64,000 nt of DNA from Actinomycetota bacterium (lineage in GTDB: Bacteria > Actinomycetota > Thermoleophilia > Gaiellales > Gaiellaceae), in contig PLJC01000004.1 of assembly GCA_003139545.1 (NCBI GenBank), positions 1 through 64,000 of the forward strand, read 5' to 3'. Positions 10,443 to 18,804 of the stretch are shown piece after piece (position 1 is the stretch's first letter; the number at the start of each line of letters is the position of its first letter). The translations under genes and the position numbers were made by a program. The notes beneath the pieces were generated by a model. It saw nothing but the letters and a program-made list of their open reading frames with translations, did not search any database and had not been told where the DNA came from.

Positions 10443-12224
10443 GTGCTCGTGTGCGGCGGCATCTTCGCGCGCCGTGCCGTCTTCCTGACGCGGCTCGTCA
10501 TCGATGCGAAGCCGAGCGACCGGCCGGGCGACGTGCCGGCGCGCGTCGTGGCCGAGGCGGAGATCGTCCTCGGCCAGAAGAAGCTCCTGCAGCGGCTCAT
10601 CCCGGGGCTGATGCACGCGTTCATCTTCTGGGGCTTCATCGTTCTCTTCCCGACGATCATCCTCGCCGCGATCGACGTGGCCGGCGGCGGCGATCACACG
10701 CCAAGTTGGTATCGCGTGCTCTCGGACGTGTTCGCGGTGCTCGTGCTCGTCGGTGTCGCGACCGCGCTCGTCATCCGCACGGTCGTGCGGCCGGCGCGGT
10801 TCGAGGGCTCGCACGTCGCCGAGAGCTATTTCATCCTCGGGCTGATCGCGCTCGTCGTGACCACGCTCCTCCTCTGGCACACCGTCGGCGGCACGTGGCT
10901 CGCGTGGGCGCACCTGATCGTCATCGCCGCCTTCCTCGCGTACCTGCCGTATTCGAAGCATCTGCACATCGCGACGGCAGCGGTGAACGTGTGGATGGCG
11001 CGTACGCGCAAGCGCGGGCGGCTGGAGCCGTTGCGCTTCGACGTGCCGGACGACGAGCTGCGCTTCGGCGTGGCGACGATCTTCGATTTGACGCGCAAGG
11101 AGGTCGTGGACGCGTTCTCGTGCACCGAGTGCGGTCGCTGCCAGGACGTCTGTCCGGCGCATGCGACGGGGAAGCTGCTGTCGCCGAAGTTGCTGATCAT
11201 GGGCGTGCGGGATCAACTGTTCGCGCAGAGCGCGGAGCCGATCGTCGGCAACGGCGTGCCGGAGGAGATGATCTGGGACTGCGTCACGTGCGGCGCGTGC
11301 GTGGAGGCGTGCCCGGTGTCGATCGAGCACGTCGACCACATCGTCGACTTACGGCGCAGCCGGCTGATGGTGGACTCGTCGTTCCCCGCGGAGGCCGAGC
11401 CGATGCTGCGCGATGTCGAGCGCGCGTCCAATCCGTGGGGGAAGCCGCAGACGGAGCGGGCGGCGTGGGCGGCCGAGCTTGGAGTGAGGGTGTTGGAGCC
11501 GGGCGATCCGGCGCCGGAGTACCTGTACTGGGTCGGCTGCGCGGCGTCGTTCGACGAGCGGGCGAAGAAGTCGGCGGAGTCGACCGCGAAGCTGTTGCAG
11601 AAGGCGGGCGTCGACTTCGCGATCCTCGGGCCGCGGGAGGGGTGCACGGGCGATCCGGCGCGGCGGATGGGGAACGAGTACGTGTTCGAGGCGGCGGCGG
11701 AGCAGAACGTCGCGACGCTGAACGAGCAGGGCGTGACGAAGATCGTCGCGAGCTGTCCGCACTGCTTCAACACGCTCGCGAACGAGTACGGCGACTTCGG
11801 CGGGAGCTACGAGGTGCTGCATCACACCGAGCTGCTCGCGGAGCTCGTCGACGAGGGGCGGCTAACGCCTGTGGGCGGCGCGGGGACGATCACGTACCAC
11901 GACAGCTGCTATCTCGCGCGCCACAACGACGTGCGCATGGAGCCGAGGAAACTCCTGAACGTCATCGGCCAGCCGGTGGAGATGAAGCGGAGCGGGAAGA
12001 ACACGTTCTGCTGCGGCGCCGGCGGCGCGCACATGTGGATGGAGGAGCGGGGGAGCCAGATCAACGTCGAGCGCGCGCGCGAAGCGGCGGAGACGGGCGC
12101 GGAGACGCTCGCGGTCGCGTGCCCGTTCTGCACGGTCATGCTCGACGACGGCGTGCGCGAGGTCGGGACCGGGATGCGGGTTGCGGACGTCGCGACACTC
12201 CTGGCAGAGTCGATGGGCGCGTGA
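10443..12224 (+). CDS. etfD: EtfD-like membrane Fe-S oxidoreductase (ETF:quinone electron transfer)
   Basis: The N-terminal ~210 residues are a multi-helix membrane domain of NarI-like character (LMHAFIFWGFIVLFPTIIL; YFILGLIALVVTTLLLWHT). Then come two 4Fe-4S clusters (CTECGRCQDVCP and CVTCGACVEACP) and two CCG/heterodisulfide-reductase-type repeats (GCTGDPARR...SCPHCFN; FCCGAGGAHMW...ACPFC). This is the layout of mycobacterial EtfD, which moves electrons from EtfAB to menaquinone. Position right after etfBA supports that role. The start is uncertain. The frame is open upstream but has no ATG or TTG; GTG 10443 is the first usual start and begins inside the first predicted helix, so ATA/ATC a few codons earlier is possible. 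Confidence 0.8.
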   Translation: MLVCGGIFARRAVFLTRLVIDAKPSDRPGDVPARVVAEAEIVLGQKKLLQRLIPGLMHAFIFWGFIVLFPTIILAAIDVAGGGDHTPSWYRVLSDVFAVLVLVGVATALVIRTVVRPARFEGSHVAESYFILGLIALVVTTLLLWHTVGGTWLAWAHLIVIAAFLAYLPYSKHLHIATAAVNVWMARTRKRGRLEPLRFDVPDDELRFGVATIFDLTRKEVVDAFSCTECGRCQDVCPAHATGKLLSPKLLIMGVRDQLFAQSAEPIVGNGVPEEMIWDCVTCGACVEACPVSIEHVDHIVDLRRSRLMVDSSFPAEAEPMLRDVERASNPWGKPQTERAAWAAELGVRVLEPGDPAPEYLYWVGCAASFDERAKKSAESTAKLLQKAGVDFAILGPREGCTGDPARRMGNEYVFEAAAEQNVATLNEQGVTKIVASCPHCFNTLANEYGDFGGSYEVLHHTELLAELVDEGRLTPVGGAGTITYHDSCYLARHNDVRMEPRKLLNVIGQPVEMKRSGKNTFCCGAGGAHMWMEERGSQINVERAREAAETGAETLAVACPFCTVMLDDGVREVGTGMRVADVATLLAESMGA

Positions 12225-12727
12225 TGGTGACCCTGGTCGTCCTCTTGATGTCGACCACGCTGCACGTCTACTCGCCGTGGGCGGGCTCCATCCCTGCGCG
12301 CGGCGTCACGATCGAGCGGACGGTTCGCGGGAGCTGCAGCCGTGGGTCCGATGTGTTGAAGCGCTCGGACGCATGGCACTGCGGGACGCTCGATCCGTGC
12401 TTCTCGAACGACCGTGTCGGTGTGGGTGCGCACGTCATCTGCATGACCTCGCCGTGGGAGGACGCGACCCTCGTCGAGCTCACGCGCGCACTACCGGAGG
12501 GCCGCGCGAATCACGATGGCGGCACGACCGGGCGTCCGTGGGCGATCGTCACTGCCGCCGGCGAGCGATGCGAGCTCGCTCCCTCCGGTCTTTCCGCCAC
12601 GTACGTCTGCGCGGGGAGCGCACTGCTCTTCGGCCTGCCGACACGCGGGCGCACGTGGACGCAGCTCCACGCTGCATCGAGCACCGCGAAGCATCGGCGC
12701 GTTGCGCTGCGGTTGATCTGGTACTAA
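12224..12727 (+). CDS. Hypothetical secreted protein with several cysteines
   Basis: No family recognised. The 167-aa product starts with a hydrophobic stretch (MVTLVVLLMSTTLHVYSPW) that could be a short signal peptide; an ATG at 12248 is an alternative start. The mature region has six or more Cys (GSCSRGSDV, WHCGTLDPCFSN, HVICMTSP, GERCELAPSG, TYVCAGSALL), suggesting disulfides and an exported protein. The ATG overlaps the stop of the EtfD gene (TGATG), so it is probably cotranscribed, but nothing links it to betaine metabolism. It converges with the next gene, sharing 4 nt at the stops. Confidence 0.65.
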   Translation: MVTLVVLLMSTTLHVYSPWAGSIPARGVTIERTVRGSCSRGSDVLKRSDAWHCGTLDPCFSNDRVGVGAHVICMTSPWEDATLVELTRALPEGRANHDGGTTGRPWAIVTAAGERCELAPSGLSATYVCAGSALLFGLPTRGRTWTQLHAASSTAKHRRVALRLIWY

Positions 12728-13248
12728 GCCTTCCCGCACCAGCGAGCGGCGAACGTCCCTGCGAAGGAGAACGACTTCCCCTCGAAGTGCGTCGTCGGGA
12801 CGGTGACGCGGCCGTGCCAGACGCCGTTCTTCCTCGGATCCACGCGCGTGAGGACGAGCTTCACCTTCGGCTGGACCGCGTAGTAGTGCGTCGGGCCGAC
12901 GAAGAAGTCGACCTGGACGAACGCGCTCGATCCGGAGTTCGGCGTCGGTTTCCCGACGACGAGCGGCGCGCCACCGACGATCGTCACCGTGAGGTACGGC
13001 GGCTTCGTGAAGACAGCTTTCGCGCACGTGACCGGCTTCGGCGTGAGGTACAGGACGTAATGCTCGCCGTCGTACGTCGCGAGCGCGAACCGCGGCGCGA
13101 ACGAGACGCCGGCTCCGAGACCCGATCCGCCGGTGGTCTCAGTACCCGAGCCGGACGCCTTCGGCGGGTACGGCGTCTTCGCCGCGGCCGAGCCGACCAG
13201 CAGGCCTGCCGCGGCCAGAGGGGCCGCTAGGACGAGAACACGGTTCAC
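12724..13248 (-). CDS. Hypothetical secreted protein
   Basis: The 174-aa product has a clear Sec signal peptide (NRVLVLAAPLAAAGLLVGSAAAK, cleavage probably after AAA near residue 23) and a low-complexity Gly/Ser/Thr linker. A beta-rich C-terminal domain follows (FALATYDGEHYVLYLTPKPV; LTVTIVGGAPLVV; YYAVQPKVKLVLTRV). It ends HFEGKSFSFAGTFAARWCGKA. No family recognised. GTG start. Its neighbour upstream is divergent, so it is a single-gene unit. Confidence 0.65.
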   Translation of the reverse strand: MNRVLVLAAPLAAAGLLVGSAAAKTPYPPKASGSGTETTGGSGLGAGVSFAPRFALATYDGEHYVLYLTPKPVTCAKAVFTKPPYLTVTIVGGAPLVVGKPTPNSGSSAFVQVDFFVGPTHYYAVQPKVKLVLTRVDPRKNGVWHGRVTVPTTHFEGKSFSFAGTFAARWCGKA

Positions 13249-13280
13249 GGCGGAGCGAGTGTCGCACGTACCCTCGGCTC

Positions 13281-13703
13281 ATGCTCGTCGGCCTCGGCCA
13301 CGTCGACCTTGTCTGCCGCGATCTCGAGCGCTCCCTCGCGTTCTACGCGACCGTGTTCGGGCCGCTCGGGCTCGAGGCGCCGTTCCTCGTCGAGGGGGAG
13401 CGCGGCGAGAAGATCCACTATCTCCGGTTCCCCGCCGCCGGGTCCGGGTCGATCGGACTCCGGCAGGCAGTCGAGGATCAGCAGTTCGAGCTGTACGCGC
13501 CCGGGTTCCATCACCTTGCGCTCGCGGTCGACTCGCCGGAGGATGTCGATGCCGCGCACGCCGCGGCCGTCGGGGCAGGGGCGGAGGTGCTCCACGCGCC
13601 ACGCCTCTGGCCGCAGTACCACCCTGCGTACTACGCGACGTTCTTCCTCGACCTGGACGGGTTCCGGCTCGAGGTGGCAACGAGTCGCGACGCGCGGCTC
13701 TAA
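13281..13703 (+). CDS. VOC-family (glyoxalase/dioxygenase-fold) protein
   Basis: The 140-aa product has the vicinal-oxygen-chelate pattern: GLGHVDLVCRDLERSLAFYATVFGPLG at the start, HHLALAVDSPEDVDAAHAA in the middle and YYATFFLDLDGFRLEVATS at the end. Conserved metal-ligand positions His7 and the C-terminal Glu are present. Substrate unknown; such proteins may be lyases, dioxygenases or resistance proteins. It ends 6 nt from the converging FAD oxidoreductase gene. Confidence 0.85.
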   Translation: MLVGLGHVDLVCRDLERSLAFYATVFGPLGLEAPFLVEGERGEKIHYLRFPAAGSGSIGLRQAVEDQQFELYAPGFHHLALAVDSPEDVDAAHAAAVGAGAEVLHAPRLWPQYHPAYYATFFLDLDGFRLEVATSRDARL

Positions 13704-13709
13704 CCGAAC

Positions 13710-15095
13710 TTACGGGATGCTCTGCGAGAACCGGAAGGCGTTGTCGGGGTCGTACTTCCGCTTCACTGCCTGCAGTCGCGCGAGATTGGCGCCGTAGTAC
13801 GCGTGCTGCCAGCTTGCGAGCTTGGGATCGATGTAGTTCTGGTAGGCGTAGCCCGACACGTGCGGGCGCATCGCGGCGTAGAGCGTGTCCAGCCAGCCGA
13901 AGCTCGCGTTCGCCGTGTACTGGATGGAGAAGAGCGCATCGCGGTGGACGAAGGCGGTTGCGGCCTTCGGCACGCGGTTGATCGTGCCGCCGTATGCGTC
14001 GAGGTAGATCGCTGCCGTGCTGCCCTTGTGCTTCTCGATCGCGTCGACGAGGAGCGAAATAGCCTCGCGTGAAAGCGGCGCATCGATGTAGTCGGAGCGC
14101 GCGTCGAAGGTCGTGCGCCCGGATGTGCATGAGGCGGCGTCGCGGCAGCCGGCCCAGTGGAGCATCGCCTCGAGATACGTGAGCGTCGTCGTCTTCACGA
14201 TCGTCGGCGTGCCGACCGACGCGAGCGGGGCGATGAGCTTCTTCAGCCGGCTCTGGGTTCCGACGTACTGGCCCGCCGACACGACGTGCAGGCCTGTGGC
14301 GTCCGCAATGAGATCGAGCACTGACGTGAGCGCATCGGGCGCGTGTGGGGCGAATGCCTGCCACGCGGCGACTGCCGAGGCAGCCTGCTTCCATGGCCAC
14401 TGGATCTCGTATGTCGACACTGTCGGAGCGGGATGCGTGGTGAACGTGAACGACGTGACGATGCCGAAGTTGCCGCCGCCTCCGCCACGGCATGCCCAGA
14501 AGAGGTCGGGATGCATCGAGGCGTCGCACGTGAGGAGGCTGCCGTCGGCGGTGACGATGCGCACGCTCCTGACGTTGTCGGCCGTGAGCCCGTAGAGCCG
14601 CGACGCGAAGCCGTATCCGCCGCCGAGCGCGAGGCCGGCGATCCCGACGGTGGGGCATGAGCCGCCCGGGATGGTGACGCCATGGCTCGCGAGCTCGGCG
14701 TAGACGGCGATGAGCGTCGCACCTGCGCCGACCGCGGCGTTTCCGGCCCCGACGGAGACGCCGTGCAAGAGCGACACGTCGGCCACGACGACGCCGTCGC
14801 CGCTCGAGTAACCGCCGTAGCTGTGACCCCCAGAGCGCGGGACGATCCGGACGCCATTCGCGCGACCCCAGCGCACCGTCCGCTGTACGTCGGCGGCGTT
14901 CGCGCAATACGCGATCGCACGCGGCCGCAGGTCGTCGAAGCGGGTGTCCCAGAGCCGGAGCGCAGCCGCGTAGCCCGAAGCTCCCTGTGCGACGACGTGG
15001 CCGTCGAGCTCGTGCGCGAGCGCCTGGACGGGACCGTCGGCCGCCGGGCGCAGTGCAGTCCCGGCGGCGAGCCCCAGGAAGGCGCGACGGTCCAC
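13710..15095 (-). CDS. Secreted FAD-dependent oxidoreductase, berberine-bridge-enzyme type
   Basis: The 461-aa product begins with a twin-arginine-like signal (MDRRAFLGLAAGTAL), so it is probably exported folded. The FAD_binding_4 (PCMH) domain follows: RIVPRSGGHSYGGYSSGDGVVVADV contains the His position that is 8-alpha-linked to FAD in BBE-like enzymes. IPGGSCPTVGIAGLALGGGYG, FWACRGGGGGNFGIVTSF and the C-terminal BBE motif YQNYIDPKLASWQHAYYGANL come after. Family members oxidise alcohols, sugars or alkaloid-like compounds; the substrate here is unknown. A tiny zinc-ribbon ORF ends 4 nt upstream of its ATG. Confidence 0.9.
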   Translation of the reverse strand: MDRRAFLGLAAGTALRPAADGPVQALAHELDGHVVAQGASGYAAALRLWDTRFDDLRPRAIAYCANAADVQRTVRWGRANGVRIVPRSGGHSYGGYSSGDGVVVADVSLLHGVSVGAGNAAVGAGATLIAVYAELASHGVTIPGGSCPTVGIAGLALGGGYGFASRLYGLTADNVRSVRIVTADGSLLTCDASMHPDLFWACRGGGGGNFGIVTSFTFTTHPAPTVSTYEIQWPWKQAASAVAAWQAFAPHAPDALTSVLDLIADATGLHVVSAGQYVGTQSRLKKLIAPLASVGTPTIVKTTTLTYLEAMLHWAGCRDAASCTSGRTTFDARSDYIDAPLSREAISLLVDAIEKHKGSTAAIYLDAYGGTINRVPKAATAFVHRDALFSIQYTANASFGWLDTLYAAMRPHVSGYAYQNYIDPKLASWQHAYYGANLARLQAVKRKYDPDNAFRFSQSIP

Positions 15096-15099
15096 AGGC

Positions 15100-15249
15100 T
15101 TACGCGACCGCTACGCCAGCACTCGTCGACGCGAGCCACTCGCCGTGCTCGACGCAGCTCGGGCAGCCGGCCGCGATCGAGGCGCCGCAGTTCGTGCAGA
15201 AACTCAGCCCCTCGCGGTTCGACGCTCCACGGCTCGCGCTCTCGCTCAC
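15100..15249 (-). CDS. Small zinc-ribbon protein (49 aa)
   Basis: A GTG-started reading frame of 49 residues carries FCTNCGASIAAGCPSC, a compact treble-Cys/zinc-ribbon motif (CxxC, then CxxC 8 residues later). It ends 4 nt before the ATG of the FAD oxidoreductase on the same strand. The Cys pattern and tight spacing argue for a real small gene, probably cotranscribed, but the ribosome site is weak and length alone proves nothing. No function assigned. Confidence 0.5.
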   Translation of the reverse strand: MSESASRGASNREGLSFCTNCGASIAAGCPSCVEHGEWLASTSAGVAVA

Positions 15250-15324
15250 CAGCGGAGCCTAGAACAGGTCTACGCAGCGGGAAAGTCGAGCGCCGGCTGC
15301 CGCGACGGAATAGCATCCGAGCCG

Positions 15325-16044
15325 ATGGAGGCAACGGTTCGTGAGGGGCAAGCTCCGGCGGTCGTCGTGGCCCTTCAGCCGGGCGAGCGGATGACCGCGG
15401 AGGCGGGCGCGATGATGTTCGTCACCGGCGACATCTCGATGGAGGTGGAGATGCCCGGCGGCCTGGCGGGTGGCCTGAAGCGGAAGCTGCTCGCGGGCGA
15501 GAGCCTGTTCCTGACCCGCTACGAGGCGAAGAGCGCCGGCGCGGTCGGGATCACGGGGCCGTTCCCGGGCTCGATCCGCCAGCACGAGCTCGACGGCGAG
15601 ATCATCTGCGAGCGACACGCGTACCTGGGTCACTTCGGCGACGTCGAGATCGAGAGCGCGTTCGCGCAGAAGCTCGGGATGGGTTTGCACGGCGGCGGCG
15701 AGGGTTTCTTCCTGCAGCGCTTGAAGGGCAACGGCACCGTGTGGCTGCACGCAGGCGGCGACTTCCTCGACTTCGACCTCGTTCCCGGCCAGCGGCTGAT
15801 CATCGACACCGGCTGCATGGTGATGATCGAGCCGACCGTGAAGTACGAGGTGAAGCTTCAGGGCGGTGTTGCGAAGAGCTTGTTCGGCGGCGAGGGGCTG
15901 TTCCTCGTCCACATGACCGGTCCGGGGCACGTCACGCTGCAGACGTTGCCGTTCTCGCGCACCGCGCGTCGCGTGCTGGCGGCGGCGGGCGGCGGCAGGG
16001 ACGAGGCCGGCATAGGTGGTCTTCTGGGGTCAATCCTCGAGTAG
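15325..16044 (+). CDS. AIM24/TIGR00266-family protein
   Basis: The 239-aa product begins in the usual way for this family (VALQPGERMTAEAGAMMFVTGDISMEVEMPGG). It continues through the conserved beta-helix repeats: LFLTRYEAKSAGAVGITGPFPG, then FFLQRLKGNGTVWLHAGGDFLDFDL and GGEGLFLVHMTGPGHVTLQTLP. Bacterial members have no settled biochemical role. The ATG at 15325 is chosen because the family N-terminus begins right after it. It ends 12 nt before the next gene, so the two form a likely operon. Confidence 0.88.
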   Translation: MEATVREGQAPAVVVALQPGERMTAEAGAMMFVTGDISMEVEMPGGLAGGLKRKLLAGESLFLTRYEAKSAGAVGITGPFPGSIRQHELDGEIICERHAYLGHFGDVEIESAFAQKLGMGLHGGGEGFFLQRLKGNGTVWLHAGGDFLDFDLVPGQRLIIDTGCMVMIEPTVKYEVKLQGGVAKSLFGGEGLFLVHMTGPGHVTLQTLPFSRTARRVLAAAGGGRDEAGIGGLLGSILE

Positions 16045-16056
16045 GAGCGTGACGCA

Positions 16057-16338
16057 ATGGGACTTCTCGACAAAGCGAAGCAAGCGGCAGAGCAGGCCGT
16101 CACGAAGACGAAGGAGGGCGTCGAAGACGTCCAGACGAAGCGTGAGCTGAGCCAGGCGTACACCGATCTCGGCAAGAGCACGTACGAGCTGATTGGCAGC
16201 GGGGAGATCTCGAATCCGCGCCTCGACGCGGCGGCCGCGAAGATCAAGGCGCTGACGGAGAAGCTCGCGGCTGCCGGCGGTTCGACGACGAGTGACGACT
16301 CGTACGACTCGAGCCAGCCTCCGGCGATGCCCGTCTAG
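16057..16338 (+). CDS. Small coiled-coil hypothetical protein
   Basis: The 93-aa hydrophilic protein begins MGLLDKAKQAAEQAVTKTKEG and is helical, with a likely coiled coil over residues 3-35. It ends in a Ser/Asp/Pro tail. GGAG lies 11 nt before the ATG. Proteins of this look often sit beside membrane or envelope genes in Actinobacteria; here it follows the AIM24-like gene. Function unknown. Confidence 0.75.
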   Translation: MGLLDKAKQAAEQAVTKTKEGVEDVQTKRELSQAYTDLGKSTYELIGSGEISNPRLDAAAAKIKALTEKLAAAGGSTTSDDSYDSSQPPAMPV

Positions 16339-16376
16339 AAGTAGTGCCGGCCTAAGCCCTCGTCACACTCTCCGCA

Positions 16377-17090
16377 GTGGAGACGCGTCTGCACGAGGCG
16401 GAGGTTTCGCTCGGGGAGTCGCCGTTGTGGCCGACCGCCGCGATGATCGCGGCGGCGGTGCTGTACGTGGACCTGCCAACCCGTTTCATCGCCGGTAACT
16501 CGGCGGGCGCCTTCTCGGTCGTGCGCTGGGTCGTGCCGGCGCTGACGGCGGTGCTGCTCGCTGCGCTCGTGCTAAGCGTGCCGCATGGCCGTCTCATGCG
16601 GAGCCTCGAGTGGGGTGGACAGAAGCTGCGGGTGACCCGGCGCTGGCTGACGATCGGGCTGATCGGGATCCTCAGCGCGGCAAACGGCGCGTCGATCATT
16701 CTGCTCGTCCACCTGCTCGTGAACGGTGCGTCGGCGAATGCGCCCGTACTGCTGCGCGCCGCCGTGCATATGTGGGTCGTGAACGTGCTGCTGTTCGCGC
16801 TGTGGTTCTGGCAACTCGACGGCGGCGGCCCGCTCGCGCGGCCGGCGTGTGCGCCGCACGAGCGCGACTTCCTTTTCCCGCAACAGACCGAGCCGTCGCT
16901 GCTCGTCGGCGGGTGGGAGGCGAAGTTCCTCGACTACCTCTTCGTGTCGTTCACGAACTCGTCGGCGTTCAGCCCGACGGACGCGCTTCCGCTCAGCCGG
17001 TGGGCGAAGATGCTCATGCTCGTACAGTCGGCGATCAGTCTTTCGCTTGCAGTGATGGTCGTAGCGCGGGCCGTGAACATCCTCAAGTAG
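16377..17090 (+). CDS. Hypothetical multi-spanning membrane protein (DUF1345-like)
   Basis: The 237-aa product has about five hydrophobic segments: PTAAMIAAAVLYVDL, VVPALTAVLLAALVL, WLTIGLIGILSAANGASIIL, AAVHMWVVNVLLFALWFWQL and LVQSAISLSLAVMVVARAV. Between the last two, FLDYLFVSFTNSSAFSPTDA resembles the conserved loop of DUF1345-type membrane proteins and the pore-adjacent part of two-TM ion channels. GTG start. Family assignment is tentative. Confidence 0.7.
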   Translation: METRLHEAEVSLGESPLWPTAAMIAAAVLYVDLPTRFIAGNSAGAFSVVRWVVPALTAVLLAALVLSVPHGRLMRSLEWGGQKLRVTRRWLTIGLIGILSAANGASIILLVHLLVNGASANAPVLLRAAVHMWVVNVLLFALWFWQLDGGGPLARPACAPHERDFLFPQQTEPSLLVGGWEAKFLDYLFVSFTNSSAFSPTDALPLSRWAKMLMLVQSAISLSLAVMVVARAVNILK

Positions 17091-17219
17091 CTCACAGGTA
17101 AGGCTGCGGCCTCGCTGCCGCTCGCTAGGCAAGTGGCGCTTGACCGGGTAGATTTGCCATAAGGCATTCAAGGGCGCAACTGGGGGGAGCGCGCCCACGT
17201 TCATTCGCGCCGCCGTCGC

Positions 17220-18800
17220 ATGCCTCGACCCCCAAAACAGAACAAGCTGACCTGGTCGCTGCTCAAAGAGGGTGTCCAGCCGACTGATGCCTTGCGCGAT
17301 GTCGATGCGCTCTCGGACCACATCGTTCCGCCTTATTCGACAAGGGTCCCATCGCTTTTCATCGCAGCGTCGCCTCCGCACGACCCCTGGTGGGTTGGCT
17401 ATCTGCGCAGGCACGTCCGTGGCGACTTGCGAGGTCTGTTCGCGGCAACCTCGTCCGGCGTTCTTTTCGTCAAGGCGTCCGACAAGGCCTTCGCAGTCAC
17501 GTTCGGTCAGGGTCGCCATCTGCTTGAGAGCGACCTGATCGAGCCTGACTTCGGACTGAAGGTCGTGCTCAATACGGTTGCGCCCAACCAACTCAAGAGC
17601 GTTGACGCGAAGACCATCGACGAAACGACCTTGCATACCCGTCGTGAGGTCAGCAGAGATTCGCCTTTCTCCGCGTTCGGGTTGGATGTGAGTCGTGATC
17701 TGCTCCGCGCGGTCACGGGAACACCGGAGGACGAAACGCTAGGGCCGCGTCTCACCGGTGCTGACGCTCTCGGGCTCTGGACTCGCCTATCCGTCCCCGA
17801 ACTGCCGCAACTTGCTGAACGTCTGCTAACGGAATACGGATCAGACCGATACAAAGACGAGTTCGACTTTGTCGATTTCCTGAGGGCGGAGAAAAGCGTT
17901 GCTCGAATCGCAGACCTCAACGAACGCCTCGTCGACTCACTACGCACGGAGCAGCTTCAGGACATGCATTTGGCTGTGCCGGAACAGCTCGATTGGCTGG
18001 ACGTTCGAGGATTCACTTTCACGAGCGACTCGACCGGTCGCGTAGATAGCGATCCCCGAATCACGTCTTACCTCGCGACGCGCAACCTCGCCGAGCTTTC
18101 TTTGGAGACGCTCAAGGCTGACCGGATGCTGGTGCTGCGAGCGTCTGACGGTCAGGCTCAAGGGAGCTGGCAGATCTTTCAGTGCGTCGTATATGAGACG
18201 GAACTCGACAATCAGCTGTACGTGCTGTCCGCAGGAGCCTGGTTCCGTGTCAAGCTTTCCTTCAAGGAGCTGGTGTACGACGACATTCGCAATCTTCCAG
18301 TTTTTGTTGGACTCCCGGACGCCGATCCTGGGACGGACGAACAGGCGTACAACGAGAAGGCAGCGGCAGCACTCGGCGGCGTGTGTCTCGACAGGCGGCT
18401 CGTGTTGGACAGTGGGCCTGACAAGATGGAGGTGTGCGATGTCCTTACCCCGGATGGTGGACTCGTGCACGTGAAGCAACGAGGCAGCTCATCGACACTG
18501 AGCCACCTCTTCGCGCAGGGCATGAACTCGGCTGAGCGAATTTTGCAAGATCGTGGGTTCCGCGCCGCAGCGCGAGAACTCGCGGCGGCAGAGGACGCTG
18601 GATTCGAAGACGTGATTCCCGTTGACCGGCCGCGACCGGAGGACCATGAGGTGACCTTCGCGGTAATCACGCGTAGCCGGCGGGATTCGCCACTGACGCT
18701 TCCGTTCTTCAGTCTCGTGAGCCTTCGCGCGGCCGCTACGCGGCTTAGGGGGTTCGGATTCCCGGTCTCCGTCGCCGCGGTGCGGGAGGCCGGGGAGTAG
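17220..18800 (+). CDS. TIGR04141/DUF6119-family protein, candidate defence gene
   Basis: The 526-aa product resembles the 'sporadically distributed' TIGR04141 (DUF6119) family. It opens with KQNKLTWSLLKEG, has a mid-region ending QIFQCVVYETELDNQLYVLSAGAWFRV, and carries the diagnostic C-terminal segment LVHVKQRGSSSTLSHLFAQG followed by NSAERIL. Members are patchily spread and turn up in accessory and defence islands; the molecular role is not established. Hand counts of two 60-nt lines gave 47% and 58% GC, far below nearby operons. A -35-like TTGACC lies at 17140. The next gene starts 4 nt after its stop, so the pair is one unit. Confidence 0.75.
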   Translation: MPRPPKQNKLTWSLLKEGVQPTDALRDVDALSDHIVPPYSTRVPSLFIAASPPHDPWWVGYLRRHVRGDLRGLFAATSSGVLFVKASDKAFAVTFGQGRHLLESDLIEPDFGLKVVLNTVAPNQLKSVDAKTIDETTLHTRREVSRDSPFSAFGLDVSRDLLRAVTGTPEDETLGPRLTGADALGLWTRLSVPELPQLAERLLTEYGSDRYKDEFDFVDFLRAEKSVARIADLNERLVDSLRTEQLQDMHLAVPEQLDWLDVRGFTFTSDSTGRVDSDPRITSYLATRNLAELSLETLKADRMLVLRASDGQAQGSWQIFQCVVYETELDNQLYVLSAGAWFRVKLSFKELVYDDIRNLPVFVGLPDADPGTDEQAYNEKAAAALGGVCLDRRLVLDSGPDKMEVCDVLTPDGGLVHVKQRGSSSTLSHLFAQGMNSAERILQDRGFRAAARELAAAEDAGFEDVIPVDRPRPEDHEVTFAVITRSRRDSPLTLPFFSLVSLRAAATRLRGFGFPVSVAAVREAGE

Positions 18801-18804
18801 ACCG

